Source of the DNA: Bacillota bacterium
Lineage (GTDB): Bacteria; Bacillota; Sulfobacillia; JAJYWN01; JAJZPE01
Direction: 5' to 3'
Assembly: GCA_021811325.1 (NCBI GenBank)
Contig: JAJZPE010000005.1
Span: forward strand, 1-55,050
DNA: 55,050 nucleotides
Positions 16,282-26,186 of the stretch are shown here, piece after piece. The position numbers and the translations under genes were made by a program. Position 1 is the stretch's first letter; every line of letters starts with the position of its first letter. The notes beneath the pieces were generated by a model. It made no database searches. It was not told the origin of the DNA and saw nothing but the letters and a program-made list of their open reading frames with translations.

Positions 16282-17092
16282 GAGTCTCCCTCCCGTTGAT
16301 CATCTGTAAGATAGCGCCGGCCGTCTCCTCGACGGCCTTGTTGGTGATGTCGATGACCGGGCAGCCGAGCTTCCTCATGATGCCCTTGGCGTACTCGAGT
16401 TCCTCCAGGATACGCTCCCGGCTGGCGTAGGTCGCCCGGTCCGGCAGGCCGAGGGTCTCGAGCCGCACTTCGCGGATGTCGTTGAGGGCGTCTGGGTCGA
16501 TGACCAGCCCGATGACCTTGCCCCGGGGGAGCGCGAAAAGCTCCGGAGGCGGCGGCACCTCGGGTACCAACGGGACGTTGGCCACCTTCAGGCGCTTGTT
16601 GGCCAGGTACATACTGACCGGGGTCTTGGATGTCCGCGAGATGCCGACCAGGACCACGTCGGCCTTCTCCAGACCGCGCGGGTCCAGGCCGTCGTCGTGG
16701 GACACGGCGTACTCGACGGCCTCGATGCGCTGGTAGTAGTCCTCGTCGACGCGGCGGAAGAGCCCGGGCTCCATCCGCGGCAGGCCCCCGGCGACCTCGG
16801 ACAGGGCGGCGAGGGTCGGCCCGAAGAGGTCGACCTGAGGCACGTCCCTGGCCGCGGCCTCGGCCGCGAGGGTCTCGCGCAGCTCCGGGAGGAGCAGGGT
16901 ATGGACGATGGCGCTCCGGCCCCGGGCGGCGGCGCGGGCGACGACCTCGACGATGTGGGCCTTGTCGCCCACGTAAGGCACCCTGATGACCTCGAAGTCC
17001 TCGTTGAACTGGCTCAGGGCGCCCCTGGCGACGAGCTCGGCGGTCTCGCCGATGGAGTCCGAGACGACGAAGACGGCCGCGGATGGGCTCAC
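16268..17092 (-). CDS. ppsR: Pyruvate, phosphate dikinase regulatory protein (kinase/phosphorylase)
   Basis: 274 residues of the DUF299 family. It opens with FVVSDSIGETAELVARG and contains the nucleotide loop GISRTSKTP and the C-terminal segment GCPVIDITNKAVEETAG, all typical. This bifunctional enzyme uses ADP to phosphorylate, and Pi to dephosphorylate, the threonine next to the catalytic histidine of its partner, inactivating or reactivating it. Overlap with ppdK confirms the partner to be PPDK rather than PEP synthase. The start is GTG 17092, preceded by GGGGGGTG. Confidence 0.95.
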   Translation of the reverse strand: MSPSAAVFVVSDSIGETAELVARGALSQFNEDFEVIRVPYVGDKAHIVEVVARAAARGRSAIVHTLLLPELRETLAAEAAARDVPQVDLFGPTLAALSEVAGGLPRMEPGLFRRVDEDYYQRIEAVEYAVSHDDGLDPRGLEKADVVLVGISRTSKTPVSMYLANKRLKVANVPLVPEVPPPPELFALPRGKVIGLVIDPDALNDIREVRLETLGLPDRATYASRERILEELEYAKGIMRKLGCPVIDITNKAVEETAGAILQMINGRETHERG

Positions 17093-17149
17093 CTGGTCAC
17101 CCCCCAGTATATACGCCTGATGCTTTAGAATTCCCTCCCAGCTGAGGCC

Positions 17150-19333
17150 TTAGGCCTTGGCCGAAGGTGCCGCGACGAGCTTGGACAGGTCGGCGACGCG
17201 GGTCGCCAGGCCGGACACGGACCGCAGCAGGTTCAGCCGGTTCTCCCTGACCCGCCGGTCGTCGACCATGACCATGACCGCCTCGAAGAAGGCGTCGACG
17301 GCCGGACGGAGCTTGGACAGGCTGCGGAGGAAATCAGTGTAGCGGCCTTCCTTCTCCATGGCCAGGGCTTCGGCGGCCACGGCTTGGTATGCTTCGAGCA
17401 GGCGCGACTCGGCGTCGTGCTCGAAGAGGGCCGGGTCCACCGGGCGCCCGGCCGGGGCCTTGCCGGCCAGGTTGGCCGCGCGGGTGAAGGCCGTGACCAC
17501 GTCGGCGAAGGCTTCCTCGTCGCGGACGACGGCCAGGGCGCGGGCCCGCTCGCCGGCCCCGGCCGGGTCGTCGAACCCGGCCGCCAGGGTCGCCTCGACG
17601 ACGTCGTAGCGCAGGCCGGTCTCGGCCATGGCGTTGGCGACGCGCCCGCGGAGGAAGTCCATCAGGGCCTCGCGCCCTTCGGCGGCCTTCGTGGCCATCT
17701 GGCCGAGGTGCGAGAAGGCCCGGTCGACCAGTTGCCCGAGGGACAGGCGGAAATCGGCGGCCAGGAGGATGGCAACCACGCCCTGGGCCGCGCGGCGCAG
17801 GCCATAAGGGTCCTGCGAGCCGGTCGGGACGAGGCCGATGCCGAAGGCGGCGGCGAGGGTGTCGGTCTTGTCGGCGAGGGCCAGGACCTTGCCGGCCGTC
17901 GTCGCCGGGACCTCGTCGCCGGCAAAGGCCGGGCGGTACTGCTCGCCGATGGCCCGAGCGACGTCCGGGGACTCGCCCGACTTCTCCGCGTAGACCTGGC
18001 CCATGCGGCCCTGCAGTTCGGTGAACTCCTTGACCAGGTTGGTGACGAGGTCGGCCTTGGCCAGGTGGGCCGCCCGGCGGGCCGTCTCGACCAGGCGCGG
18101 GTCGGCTTCGGACAGGGTCCGCACGGCTCCGCCGCCACGGGCCTCCTTGCCGCCCTGGGCAGGCGCCTGGGCGAGTCGGAGGATGTCCGTCACGAGGGCC
18201 TCGAGGCGGCGGGTCTTGTCGCCCATGGTCCCCAGGCGCTCCTGGAAGGCCACGCCGTCGAGCTCGGTGACCCGGTCGGCGAGGGTCCGCCGGAGGTCAT
18301 CGTCGTAGAAGAACTTGGCGTCGGCCAGCCGGGCACGGAGGACCTTCTCGTTGCCTGTCCGGACGACGTCGAGGGCAAAGTCGTCGCCGTTGCGGACGGT
18401 GATGAACAGGGGCGCCAGGTGGCCCTGGTCGTCGAGGACCGGGAAGTAGCGCTGGTGGCGCTTCATCGTCGTCACCAGGACGTCCGCCGGGAGCTGCAGG
18501 TACTCGGGGGCGAAGCGGCCGAGGAGGACCGTCGGGTACTCGACGAGGAAGGTGACCTCGGTCAGGAGGTCCGGGTCCTCGACGACCCGTCCGCCGGCCT
18601 TCGCCGTGACCGCGCGAATCTGGGACAGGATCTGGGCCCGCCGCTCGGCCGGGTCGACGATGACCTGCCCGAGCCGGACGACCGGCAGGTAGTCGGCGGC
18701 CGTCGCCACGCTGAGCGCCCCGGGATGGAGGAAGCGGTGGCCGAAGGTCTCGCGGCCCGAGGTCACGCCGTCGATGCTGAGCTGGACCACGGTCCCGCGG
18801 TAGAGGGCGAGGAGCCACTTGATCGGCCGGACGAAGCGCAGGTCGTGGTCGCCCCAGCGCATCAGCTTCGGCCACTCGAGCGAGGTGAGCAGGCCGGTCA
18901 GGGCCTCGCCGAGGACGTCCTCGGCGGCGCGGCCGGTCACGTGCCTGTGGGCGAAGACGTACTCGCCGCCGGACGCGGCCTTGACGACGAGGTCGGCCGG
19001 GGTCACGCCCTGCGAGCGGGCGAAGCCTTCGGCGGCCCTGGTCGGACGGCCCTCGGGGTCGAAGGCGGCCTTCTTGGCCGGGCCCTTGGCCTCGACCTCG
19101 CGGTCGGCCTGGCGTCCGGCGACCCCGGTGGCCAAGAGGACCAGTCGCCGCGGGGTGGCGTAGGCGAAGACTTCGTGAGCCCCAAGGAGGGTCTCGTCGA
19201 AGAGGGCGCGGCCGCGGGTCTCCAGTTGCTCAACGGCCGCGGGGAGAAAGCGGGCCGGCATCTCCTCGGTCCCGACCTCGAAGACAAAGTCGGCCGGTCC
19301 GCTCGGGACGCGGCGCACGTTGTTCTCAGCCAC
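17150..19333 (-). CDS. glyS: Glycine-tRNA ligase beta subunit
   Basis: 727 residues. [22 protein letters not shown] at the N-terminus, [30 protein letters not shown] and an HD-like middle region are the signature of the bacterial GlyS. The C-terminal anticodon-binding segment ([21 protein letters not shown]...[18 protein letters not shown]) is complete. With the alpha subunit it forms the tetrameric synthetase that charges tRNA-Gly. It overlaps glyQ by eight bases and shares its T-box-controlled transcript. Confidence 0.98.
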   Translation of the reverse strand: MAENNVRRVPSGPADFVFEVGTEEMPARFLPAAVEQLETRGRALFDETLLGAHEVFAYATPRRLVLLATGVAGRQADREVEAKGPAKKAAFDPEGRPTRAAEGFARSQGVTPADLVVKAASGGEYVFAHRHVTGRAAEDVLGEALTGLLTSLEWPKLMRWGDHDLRFVRPIKWLLALYRGTVVQLSIDGVTSGRETFGHRFLHPGALSVATAADYLPVVRLGQVIVDPAERRAQILSQIRAVTAKAGGRVVEDPDLLTEVTFLVEYPTVLLGRFAPEYLQLPADVLVTTMKRHQRYFPVLDDQGHLAPLFITVRNGDDFALDVVRTGNEKVLRARLADAKFFYDDDLRRTLADRVTELDGVAFQERLGTMGDKTRRLEALVTDILRLAQAPAQGGKEARGGGAVRTLSEADPRLVETARRAAHLAKADLVTNLVKEFTELQGRMGQVYAEKSGESPDVARAIGEQYRPAFAGDEVPATTAGKVLALADKTDTLAAAFGIGLVPTGSQDPYGLRRAAQGVVAILLAADFRLSLGQLVDRAFSHLGQMATKAAEGREALMDFLRGRVANAMAETGLRYDVVEATLAAGFDDPAGAGERARALAVVRDEEAFADVVTAFTRAANLAGKAPAGRPVDPALFEHDAESRLLEAYQAVAAEALAMEKEGRYTDFLRSLSKLRPAVDAFFEAVMVMVDDRRVRENRLNLLRSVSGLATRVADLSKLVAAPSAKA

Positions 19334-20294
19334 GGGCCTTCCCTCCCTTGTCCTCAGTGGCGGCCGCGGCGGGCGCCGTGACGCTCGCCGCGGCGCTCCC
19401 GCCGAACTTGCCGATGAGCGGGAAGCCCATCTCCTCGCGCTTCTTGAGCCACGCCTGGGCGCAGGCGCGGGCCAGGGCCCGGATTCGCCCCAGGTACCCG
19501 GTGCGCTCGGTGACGCTGATGGCCCCCCGGGCCTCGAGGACGTTGAACGTGTGCGAGCACTTCAGGACAAAGTCATAGGTCGGCAGGATGAGGCCGCGCT
19601 CCAGGGTCCGCTTGGCCTCCTGCTCGTAGAGGTCGTACAGAGTGACCAGCGTCTTGACGTCGGCGACCTCGAAGCTATAGACCGAATGCTCGTACTCGGC
19701 CCGCTTGAAGACGTCGCCGTAGGTCAGGTCGTCGACCCAGACGATGTCGAAGAGGTTCTCCTTGTCCTGCAGGTAGCCGGTGAGGCGCTCGAGGCCGTAG
19801 GTCATCTCCACCGAGACCGGCCGGGTCTCGAACCCGCCGACCTGCTGGAAGTAGGTGAACTGGCTTATCTCCAGGCCGTCGAGCCAGACCTCCCAGCCCG
19901 TACCGGCCGCGCCGAGGGTCGGGGCCTCCCAGTTGTCCTCGACGAAGCGGATGTCGTGCCGGCGGGCGTCAATGCCCAGGGCGGTCAGGCTCTGCAGGTA
20001 GACCTCCTGGACGTCGTCGGGCGACGGCTTGAGGATGACCTGGAACTGGTGATGCTGGTAGAACCGGTTGGGGTTCTCGCCGTAGCGGGCGTCGGCCGGG
20101 CGGCGCGACGGCTCGACGTAGGCCACCCGCCAGGGCTCGGGGCCGATGGCCCGGAAGAAGCTCATCGGGTTCATCGTCCCGGCCCCCTTCTCGACGTCGT
20201 ACGGCTGCCCGACGAGGCAACCCCGGTCCTGCCAGAACTGACTGAGGGTCAGGAAGACCTCTTGAAAGGTCAGGGCGTGTTGTTTTCTTGACAC
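19326..20294 (-). CDS. glyQ: Glycine-tRNA ligase alpha subunit
   Basis: 322 residues. It is the class-II catalytic subunit, with [79 protein letters not shown] and ERLTGYLQ, all nearly invariant in GlyQ. The start is GTG behind GAGGGGAG. A short Ala/Lys tail extends the C-terminus beyond the usual 290-300 residues. Expression should be governed by the T-box leader immediately upstream. Confidence 0.98.
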   Translation of the reverse strand: MSRKQHALTFQEVFLTLSQFWQDRGCLVGQPYDVEKGAGTMNPMSFFRAIGPEPWRVAYVEPSRRPADARYGENPNRFYQHHQFQVILKPSPDDVQEVYLQSLTALGIDARRHDIRFVEDNWEAPTLGAAGTGWEVWLDGLEISQFTYFQQVGGFETRPVSVEMTYGLERLTGYLQDKENLFDIVWVDDLTYGDVFKRAEYEHSVYSFEVADVKTLVTLYDLYEQEAKRTLERGLILPTYDFVLKCSHTFNVLEARGAISVTERTGYLGRIRALARACAQAWLKKREEMGFPLIGKFGGSAAASVTAPAAAATEDKGGKARG

Positions 20295-20329
20295 GGTTTT
20301 CTCCCCTCGCGCGCGGATTGTGGCCAGAT

Positions 20330-20589
20330 GTGGCCGGTACGTTGCGGCCCCGGGCCCACAGAGACGAATCCCGTCTCCGGGCGGCGGCTTCGCTGCCCAG
20401 GGACGGGATTAGTGTTCCCGCGGTTCCACCCTGGTTGGCCGGGGCTGAGCCCCGACCCCCTCTTCTTGCCCGAGCTACCGAGCGCCTCCCCGGGGGCGCC
20501 GCGCCGGTTCGCACCGACCACCGGCTCTCTTCGAGCGGCCCGCTCCGGGTACCCTTCTCGGTCATCGCCCGATTGGTCTTTCCAAGCAC
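20330..20589 (-). ncRNA. Glycine T-box leader
   Basis: Read on the minus strand, the leader has a stem-I AG-bulge/distal-loop segment (AGAGAGCCGGTGGTCGG then GGTGCGAACCGG, around 20500-20530). The invariant T-box AGGGTGGAACCGCGGG lies at 20433-20418. It then has mutually exclusive folds ending in a hairpin AATCCCGTC...GACGGGATT. A GGC triplet at 20486-20484, next to the closing strand of stem I, is a plausible glycine specifier; this assignment is inferred. Uncharged tRNA-Gly would pair with specifier and T-box and permit glyQS expression. The final hairpin is followed by CGTCTCTGTGG instead of a U-run, so termination may be weak. Confidence 0.9.
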
Positions 20590-20595
20590 GCTTTT

Positions 20596-20624
20596 AATCT
20601 ACCAGATTCGCCGGGGGTTGTCAA
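20596..20624 (-). promoter_or_regulatory. Promoter of the T-box-glyQS transcript
   Basis: On the minus strand: perfect TTGACA (20624-20619), 17-base spacer, TAGATT (20601-20596). The start of transcription falls near 20589, at the 5' end of the T-box leader. Confidence 0.8.
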
Positions 20625-20649
20625 AAGCGCGAGGGCTGTGGCCCTTCGC

Positions 20650-22050
20650 CTAGGTCGTCCAGACCCGCGGCAGGTGCCCCATCTTGAAGAGCACCTGGCG
20701 GATGGTCATCATCCCCGTGTAGTTGCAGAGGGCGAAGACGAACGCGCCCGGTGGCGTCGTGGCCAGGGCCAGCTCGATGGCCTGGCGGTAGTCGGGTTCG
20801 CGGCGGATGGGGGGGCCGCCCGGGGTGGCGTACTTAAGGCGCACGGCCAGGTCGTCGGCCCAGGTCCCGGAGACGATGGCCCGGTCGAAGCGGTTCGGCC
20901 CCTCGAAGAGGGTCTCGAAACCGACGTCCCAGATCCAACCGACGTCGATGCCCCGCACCAGCGGGTCGTTCATGGCCACGAGGAGCGATTTCGGCCGCGG
21001 GTGACCAACGATGGTCTTGATCATCTCGTTGCCCCCGACCGGGTTCTTGACCATGCCAATGAAGAACTTGCGGCCGCGGACCCGGACCACCTCGCCGCGA
21101 CCGAAGGCCGGGCGGCAACGCTCGAGCCCTAGGCGGACCTGCTGGAGGTCGACGCCGAGGCAGAGGCCGGCGGTCAGGGCAGACAGGGCGTTGTAGGCGT
21201 TGAAGAGGCCCGGGAAGGGGATCTTGAACTGGTGCATCGCCCCGGCGATCTCGATGCTCAGCTCCGAGCCCTCGGCGCCGCGGGGCTTGAACTTGCGGAG
21301 GATGACCGACGCCTCCGGGCGCCTGTAGTCGCAGCCGGGGCAACGGTAGATGCCGGCGTGGGCGAAGTACTCGACCTTGTACTCGAGCCGTGAGCCGCAG
21401 CGCGGGCAACGCCGCCCCTCGCTGAGGTGACCCTCCAGGCGCTGGTCCTCGAAGCCGTTCTCGGCCCCGAAGAAGCGGATGACGCGGCCTGAGTGCGAGT
21501 CGAGGCTGGCCACCAGCGGGTCGTCGGCGTTGAGGGCGCAGAAGCCGTTGGGGATGGAGGCCAGGCCGCGCCCGACCTTCTGGACGACCGCCTCGATCTG
21601 GCCGTAGCGGTCGACCTGGTCGCGCGAGAAGTTGGTGACCACGAGGCCGGTGCAGCGCAGGTCGTTGACGACGAGGGGCAGCCACCCCTCGTCGACCTCG
21701 AAGACGGCGTAGTCGGCGTTGATGCGGCCCCAGCAATCCGAGGCGTTGATGAAGGCCGCCGCCACGCCGTAGCGGAGGTTGGCCCCGGACGGGTTGTGGA
21801 CCACGCGGTGGCCGGCGGTCCTCAGGATGGAGGTCAGCATCCGGGCGGTGGTCGTCTTGCCGTTGGTCCCGGTGACCACGATGGTGCCTCGCTTGACCCG
21901 CGTGGCCAGGGCCTTGAGCAAGGACGGGTCGAGGGTCAGGGCGACCTTACCGGGGAGGTTCGAACCCCCCCGGCCGAAGGCGCGACTCGTGTAGAAGGAG
22001 AGCTTGGCGGCGGTCAGGGCCAACCGCCCCCGCACACCGTAACGGCTCAA
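20650..22050 (-). CDS. murT: MurT-like Mur-ligase domain protein (lipid II isoglutaminyl synthase subunit)
   Basis: 466 residues. A Mur-ligase ATP site, VVTGTNGKTTTARML (P-loop 61-66), is followed by a four-cysteine zinc ribbon inserted in the central domain (Cys215, Cys218, Cys237, Cys240) and a C-terminal DUF1727 domain. This is the MurT architecture. MurT with the glutaminase GatD amidates the alpha-carboxyl of D-glutamate in lipid II. The usual gatD partner is not adjacent here: recO lies upstream and the glyQ promoter downstream. The start is TTG 22050 behind GGAGGGGG. A poor promoter-like pair (TTGGCA, CATAAA) precedes it. Confidence 0.88.
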   Translation of the reverse strand: MSRYGVRGRLALTAAKLSFYTSRAFGRGGSNLPGKVALTLDPSLLKALATRVKRGTIVVTGTNGKTTTARMLTSILRTAGHRVVHNPSGANLRYGVAAAFINASDCWGRINADYAVFEVDEGWLPLVVNDLRCTGLVVTNFSRDQVDRYGQIEAVVQKVGRGLASIPNGFCALNADDPLVASLDSHSGRVIRFFGAENGFEDQRLEGHLSEGRRCPRCGSRLEYKVEYFAHAGIYRCPGCDYRRPEASVILRKFKPRGAEGSELSIEIAGAMHQFKIPFPGLFNAYNALSALTAGLCLGVDLQQVRLGLERCRPAFGRGEVVRVRGRKFFIGMVKNPVGGNEMIKTIVGHPRPKSLLVAMNDPLVRGIDVGWIWDVGFETLFEGPNRFDRAIVSGTWADDLAVRLKYATPGGPPIRREPDYRQAIELALATTPPGAFVFALCNYTGMMTIRQVLFKMGHLPRVWTT

Positions 22051-22141
22051 GCGCCAGAACCCCCTCCGCGCGTCTAAGGCGCGCTATAGTTTATGGGAGG
22101 GGGTCGGGCGGTGCCAATAGTTGACAGAATGGGGCGTGCGA

Positions 22142-22930
22142 TCAGCCCCCCCGCACCTCGCGCAGGAAGCTCAACGATTTCAGCGGCTTCTCCAGGTGGT
22201 GCAGGATGTAGGCGCTGAGCATGTCCTCGAGGGCCCGGGCCACCGGCGCCGAGAGCTTGAGGGCAGCGGCCCTGCGCAGGTCGGCGGCGAGCAGGAACCG
22301 GGCCGACTCGACCGCTCCGGGCGGGACCGCCAGGGCCGTCGGGTCCGAGGCCGCGCAATCGGGGCAGAGCACGCCGCCGGCGGCGACCGAGAACCCGCCC
22401 AGGTTCCAGGCGCCCGCGCCCCGCCCCTCGGCGCCCGTGCCGCCCGGCGCCACCGCCCGCCCGCAGCCCGCGCACCGCTCAAGCTCCGGCCGCAGGCCGG
22501 CCAGGGTCAGCAGGCGCAGCTCGAACAACCTGGTGACGACCTCCGCGTCGCTGCCCGCCTGGAGCATGTGCTGGGCGGCCAACAACGCCAGGAAGACATC
22601 CGGGTTGCGGTCCCTCTCCCGGGTGAACTCGTCGGTCAGCTCGGAGAAGTAGGTCGCGTAGGCCGACTTGGCGAGGTCCCCGCGGATGCCGGCGAACGGC
22701 TCACGAATCTCGAACTGGCTCAGTCGGTCGAGGCCGCGGCCCCGGAAACAAAGCATGAACCCGTGGGTGAACGGCTGGGTCGCCGCGGCCAGCGGGCTCC
22801 GGGAGCGTCTCGCCCCGACCGCGGCCACCTGGACCTTGCCTTCCTCACGGGTGTAAAGGGTCAGGGCCTTGTCCGCCTCGCCCAGGTTCCGCGCGCGGAG
22901 GACGATGCCCTCGGTCTTGTAGAGGGACAC
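22142..22930 (-). CDS. recO: DNA repair protein RecO
   Basis: 262 residues. The N-terminal OB fold begins SLYKTEGIVLRARNLGEADKALTLYT, with GKVQVAAVGARRSRSPL typical of RecO. A helical C-terminal domain holds CAGCG and a later CPDC, the zinc-binding cysteines found in Gram-positive RecO. RecO loads RecA with RecF and RecR and anneals SSB-coated strands. It starts three bases after deoC and belongs to the era-recO cluster usual in Bacillota. Confidence 0.95.
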   Translation of the reverse strand: MSLYKTEGIVLRARNLGEADKALTLYTREEGKVQVAAVGARRSRSPLAAATQPFTHGFMLCFRGRGLDRLSQFEIREPFAGIRGDLAKSAYATYFSELTDEFTRERDRNPDVFLALLAAQHMLQAGSDAEVVTRLFELRLLTLAGLRPELERCAGCGRAVAPGGTGAEGRGAGAWNLGGFSVAAGGVLCPDCAASDPTALAVPPGAVESARFLLAADLRRAAALKLSAPVARALEDMLSAYILHHLEKPLKSLSFLREVRGG

Positions 22931-22933
22931 CGG

Positions 22934-23701
22934 CTACTCCCCGGCCCCGTCGGGCCCCTTGCCTCCGGTCGCGCCCTCGGCCCGCGCCGCCTCGAACTCC
23001 TTGAGGATGGCCGCGCCGGCACTGGCCCCGATGCGGTTCGCCCCGGCCTCGATCATCGCCTGGGCGTCGCGCAGGGTGCGCACACCACCGGCGGCTTTGA
23101 CCCCGATGTTCGGCCCGACCGTCCGCCGCATCAGCCTGACGTCCTCGACGGTGGCCCCGCTGGGGCCGAAGCCGGTCGAGGTCTTGACGAAGTCGGCCCC
23201 GGCGCGGACGGCGGCCTGGCAAGCCCGGACCTTCTCCTCGTCCGTAAGGTAGCAGGCCTCGATGATGACCTTGACGATGACCCCGGCCCCGGTCCGGGCC
23301 GGGCGCGCCAGGCTGGCCGCCCGCTTGCCGTAGGCTTCGCGGCCGGCCTCGACGACGGCCTTGACGTCGTTCTCGACGAGGTCGTCGCGGCCGCCCTTGA
23401 GGGCGCCGACGTTGATCACCATGTCGACCTCATCGGCCCCGGCCAGTACGGCCTCAGCGGCCTCGGCGGCCTTGGTGGCGGTGGTCGTCGCCCCGAGGGG
23501 GAAGCCGACGACGGTGCAGACCTTGACCCCCGACCCGTCGAGGTTCGACGCCGCCAGGGGCACGTGGCCGGCGTTGACGCAGACGGAGATGAAGCCGTTC
23601 TCCTTGGCCTCCTCGCAAAGGCTGAGGATGTCACGGGCGGTCGCCTGGGCCTTCAGGAGCGTGTGGTCGATCATCCCAGCCAGGGCCTTCCTGGTGAGCA
23701 T
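22934..23701 (-). CDS. deoC: Deoxyribose-phosphate aldolase
   Basis: 255 residues. [11 protein letters not shown] at the N-terminus, [17 protein letters not shown], and the catalytic lysines in [14 protein letters not shown] (Schiff base) and [14 protein letters not shown] identify DeoC. It splits deoxyribose-5-phosphate to glyceraldehyde-3-phosphate and acetaldehyde. A small insertion rich in Ala/Arg ([11 protein letters not shown]) precedes the Schiff-base strand, and a Gly-rich tail ends the protein. It sits with cdd two genes upstream, giving a pyrimidine deoxynucleoside salvage pair inside the era-recO cluster. Confidence 0.96.
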   Translation of the reverse strand: MLTRKALAGMIDHTLLKAQATARDILSLCEEAKENGFISVCVNAGHVPLAASNLDGSGVKVCTVVGFPLGATTTATKAAEAAEAVLAGADEVDMVINVGALKGGRDDLVENDVKAVVEAGREAYGKRAASLARPARTGAGVIVKVIIEACYLTDEEKVRACQAAVRAGADFVKTSTGFGPSGATVEDVRLMRRTVGPNIGVKAAGGVRTLRDAQAMIEAGANRIGASAGAAILKEFEAARAEGATGGKGPDGAGE

Positions 23702-23728
23702 GGTGTGGTCTCCTCCCCCGCGGCCGTC

Positions 23729-24661
23729 TCAGCGGCCGGTCTGCTCTGAGTAACCCAACAGGCGCAGGACTTCCTGGCTGTTCCGCCAGTCTTTGTTGAC
23801 TTTCACCCACAGGTCCAGGTACACCGGCGAGCCGAGGAGGCTCTCGACCTCCTGCCGGGCCTCCTTGCCGATCTCCTTGAGCATCCGCCCACCCTCGCCG
23901 ATGATGATGCCCTTCTGTGAGTCGCGCTCGACGAAGATGACCGCCTTGACGTAGACCATGTTGTTGGGCCGCGGCGACATCTCCTCGACGACGACGGCCA
24001 CCGAGTGCGGCACTTCCTCGCGGGTCAGCCGCAATATCTGCTCGCGCACGAGTTCGGCAACGATGAACCGCTCGGGCTGGTCGGTGACCGTGTCCTCGGG
24101 ATAGTACTTGGGCCCCGGCTCGAGGTGGTCGATGATCTCGCGCAGGAGGACGTCGAGGTTCTCGCCCATGGAGGCGGAGATGGGGACGACCGCCGCGTAG
24201 GGGTGGAGCCGCCCATACTGCGCGGCGATCCGGTCGACGTCGTCCCGTTTGACCAGGTCGATCTTGTTGACGGCGAGGATGGCCGGGGTCCGGACCTCAC
24301 CGAGTTTGCGGGCGATGAGCTGGTCCCCCGGCCCGATCTCGGCCTGGGCCTCGATGACGTGGACGATCAGGTCGACGTCGCTCAGCGTCCGCTGGGCCAG
24401 GTTGACCATGTACTCACCGAGCTTGTGCCGCGGCTTGTGGATGCCCGGCGTGTCGAGGAAGATGACCTGATAGTCGTCGCCGGTGAGGACGGAGAGGATC
24501 TTGTTCCGCGTCGTCTGCGGCTTATCCGAGACGATGGCCAGCTTCTGGCCGGACATCTGGTTGAGCAAGGTCGACTTGCCGACATTGGGGCGGCCGATGA
24601 GGGCGGCGAACCCGGAGCGGAATGGAGCCGCCCCGACCTGGTTGTCCTCAGCCAAACTCAC
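23729..24661 (-). CDS. era: GTPase Era
   Basis: 310 residues starting at a GTG that overlaps the cdd stop as GTGA. Longer in-frame starts would run through cdd and are rejected. G1 is GRPNVGKST (23-31). The switch region QTTRNKI, DTPG, NKIDL and a SAS-type G5 follow, then a KH RNA-binding domain with GEGGRMLKEIG. Era binds the 3' end of 16S rRNA and helps 30S subunit maturation. Position between cdd and recO is conserved in Bacillota. Confidence 0.98.
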   Translation of the reverse strand: MSLAEDNQVGAAPFRSGFAALIGRPNVGKSTLLNQMSGQKLAIVSDKPQTTRNKILSVLTGDDYQVIFLDTPGIHKPRHKLGEYMVNLAQRTLSDVDLIVHVIEAQAEIGPGDQLIARKLGEVRTPAILAVNKIDLVKRDDVDRIAAQYGRLHPYAAVVPISASMGENLDVLLREIIDHLEPGPKYYPEDTVTDQPERFIVAELVREQILRLTREEVPHSVAVVVEEMSPRPNNMVYVKAVIFVERDSQKGIIIGEGGRMLKEIGKEARQEVESLLGSPVYLDLWVKVNKDWRNSQEVLRLLGYSEQTGR

Positions 24662-25098
24662 TTTCCCCCCTTCTCGAGAGTGAACGAGAAGGGCAAGAGG
24701 TCGGCCAGGGTGGCGATGACGGCTTCTCCGGTGTCGACGTTGGCCATGACGACGCGCAGGTCGGGCCGGGCGAACTCGGACAACACCTGCCGGCAGACCC
24801 CGCACGGATAGGGGAAGCCTTCTCCCCCGCCGGTCACGGCGATGGCCGAGAACTCGCGGTCGCCCTCGGAGACGGCCTTGAAGACGGCCGTCCGCTCGGC
24901 GCAGTTGGTGGGACCATAAGCGGCGTTCTCGATGTTGCACCCGCCATATGTCTTGCCCCCGGGCGTCCGCAGGGCGGCCCCGACCTTATACCCCGAGTAG
25001 GGCGAATAGGCCCGCCGGCGGTACGTGGCGGCCAGGTCCAGGAGCCGGCGGTCGTCCGGATTGAGCTTATCCACGCGCCGCTTCTCGACGGAACTCAC
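24658..25098 (-). CDS. cdd: Cytidine deaminase
   Basis: 146 residues. AYSPYSGYKVGAAL, the zinc motif TNCAERTA (Cys ligand and catalytic Glu) and PCGVCRQ (two Cys ligands) identify the homotetrameric type, which deaminates cytidine and deoxycytidine. The start is a GTG overlapping the upstream stop as GTGA, and its own stop overlaps era the same way, so three genes are translationally chained. The usual length is about 130-136; a short N-terminal extension (SSVEKRRVDKLNPDD) accounts for the excess. Confidence 0.96.
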   Translation of the reverse strand: MSSVEKRRVDKLNPDDRRLLDLAATYRRRAYSPYSGYKVGAALRTPGGKTYGGCNIENAAYGPTNCAERTAVFKAVSEGDREFSAIAVTGGGEGFPYPCGVCRQVLSEFARPDLRVVMANVDTGEAVIATLADLLPFSFTLEKGGK

Positions 25099-26141
25099 TT
25101 CGTGTCCACCTTCGTTTCCAGAGGAACGACTTCGATCCAGGTCTGCCCGGGCACGAGGACCAGCGGGTGACCCTGGGCGTCGGTGAAGACGGTCGGGGCC
25201 TCGCGGGAGGCCTTCTTCCATTTGGCCTCGATGGCCACGCCCTTGACGAAAAGCTGCGCCCGCCCTTCACCGACGAAGTAGACGTTTATCCGCAGCTTGG
25301 GATCTTTCGGGATGGCCTCGGACCGGACGTACTGGACGATGATGTTCGGCGTGGTCAGTTGCCTGCCGGTCGGCTTGTCCAGGTACGGCCGGCCCTTGAC
25401 GAAACGGGAGTACAGCCCGGTGGCCGGGTCATGCTTCCACGACACGACATAGCCCTCGTAGCCCTTGGGGTACGGGATGGTGACCTCGGTCGCCGCGGCG
25501 CCCGTCGGGGCCAGGGCGGGGTCGCGCTTGAAGAGCTCGCGCGGCTGGCCGCTCGTGGTCGTCCGGTACTTCTTCTCCGCCGCGGCCCCCATTGTCCGTT
25601 CGTAGCTCGTGTAGAGATTGTGGGGTGACTGCCGGTCGGAAGCCCGCCAAGAGAAACGGGCGGGGACGTTGAACTCGAGGTTGATGTCGTTGATGTTGAA
25701 GGCCGGGATCTCCTCCTCGGCCTGGGGACTCTGACCGCAATGGACATAGAGGGCGTCGAGCTCCATGGCCAGGTCGAGGAAGTAATCGCGGGCGCTCCGC
25801 ACCGGGCCGACCTCGGGCACGGCCTGGTCGAGGTAGACGGCGAAGTAACGGGTGATACCGCCCTCGGCCAGCACCTCATAGACCAGGCCGGCCTGGTCGA
25901 GGCCCGACTGCGGACGGGCGTCCGGATGGTTGTCGATCATCACCGCCACCGGCCGGCGCTTGGTCAGCTCCTCGGTGGTCAGTTCGCCGGTGAGCGGCGA
26001 GTAGAACTTGGGCGGCTCGGGCGGGGGCGGCGGCGGCCGGCGGGCGAGGTGAGCGCGGTAGGCGGCCGCTCCTCCAAGGGCTCCGAAGGCGACGAAAATG
26101 GCGATGAGGTACCAGAGGAGATGACGGGGAGCACGGGGCAT
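25095..26141 (-). CDS. DUF3048 (YerB-like) membrane-anchored protein
   Basis: 348 residues with one N-terminal hydrophobic segment (LLWYLIAIFVAFGALGG), a Pro-rich linker, and an external domain. KRRPVAVMIDNHPDARPQSGL, YEVLAEGGITRYFAVY and GPVRSARDYFLDLA are the DUF3048 signature known from B. subtilis YerB. The function of the family is unknown. There is no lipobox cysteine, so it is anchored by the helix and not as a lipoprotein. It is placed ahead of cdd with a GTGA overlap and would face the outside of the cell. Confidence 0.85.
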   Translation of the reverse strand: MPRAPRHLLWYLIAIFVAFGALGGAAAYRAHLARRPPPPPPEPPKFYSPLTGELTTEELTKRRPVAVMIDNHPDARPQSGLDQAGLVYEVLAEGGITRYFAVYLDQAVPEVGPVRSARDYFLDLAMELDALYVHCGQSPQAEEEIPAFNINDINLEFNVPARFSWRASDRQSPHNLYTSYERTMGAAAEKKYRTTTSGQPRELFKRDPALAPTGAAATEVTIPYPKGYEGYVVSWKHDPATGLYSRFVKGRPYLDKPTGRQLTTPNIIVQYVRSEAIPKDPKLRINVYFVGEGRAQLFVKGVAIEAKWKKASREAPTVFTDAQGHPLVLVPGQTWIEVVPLETKVDTK

Positions 26142-26186
26142 GTCCGAAAGAGCCCTCCAATGATCAAGTTCTGGAAGGTGGCAGGT

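Noticed and set aside
24662..24940. N-terminal extension of Era
   Set aside because: It would run through cdd in another frame with non-conserved sequence; the GTGA overlap at 24658-24661 gives a normal-length Era.
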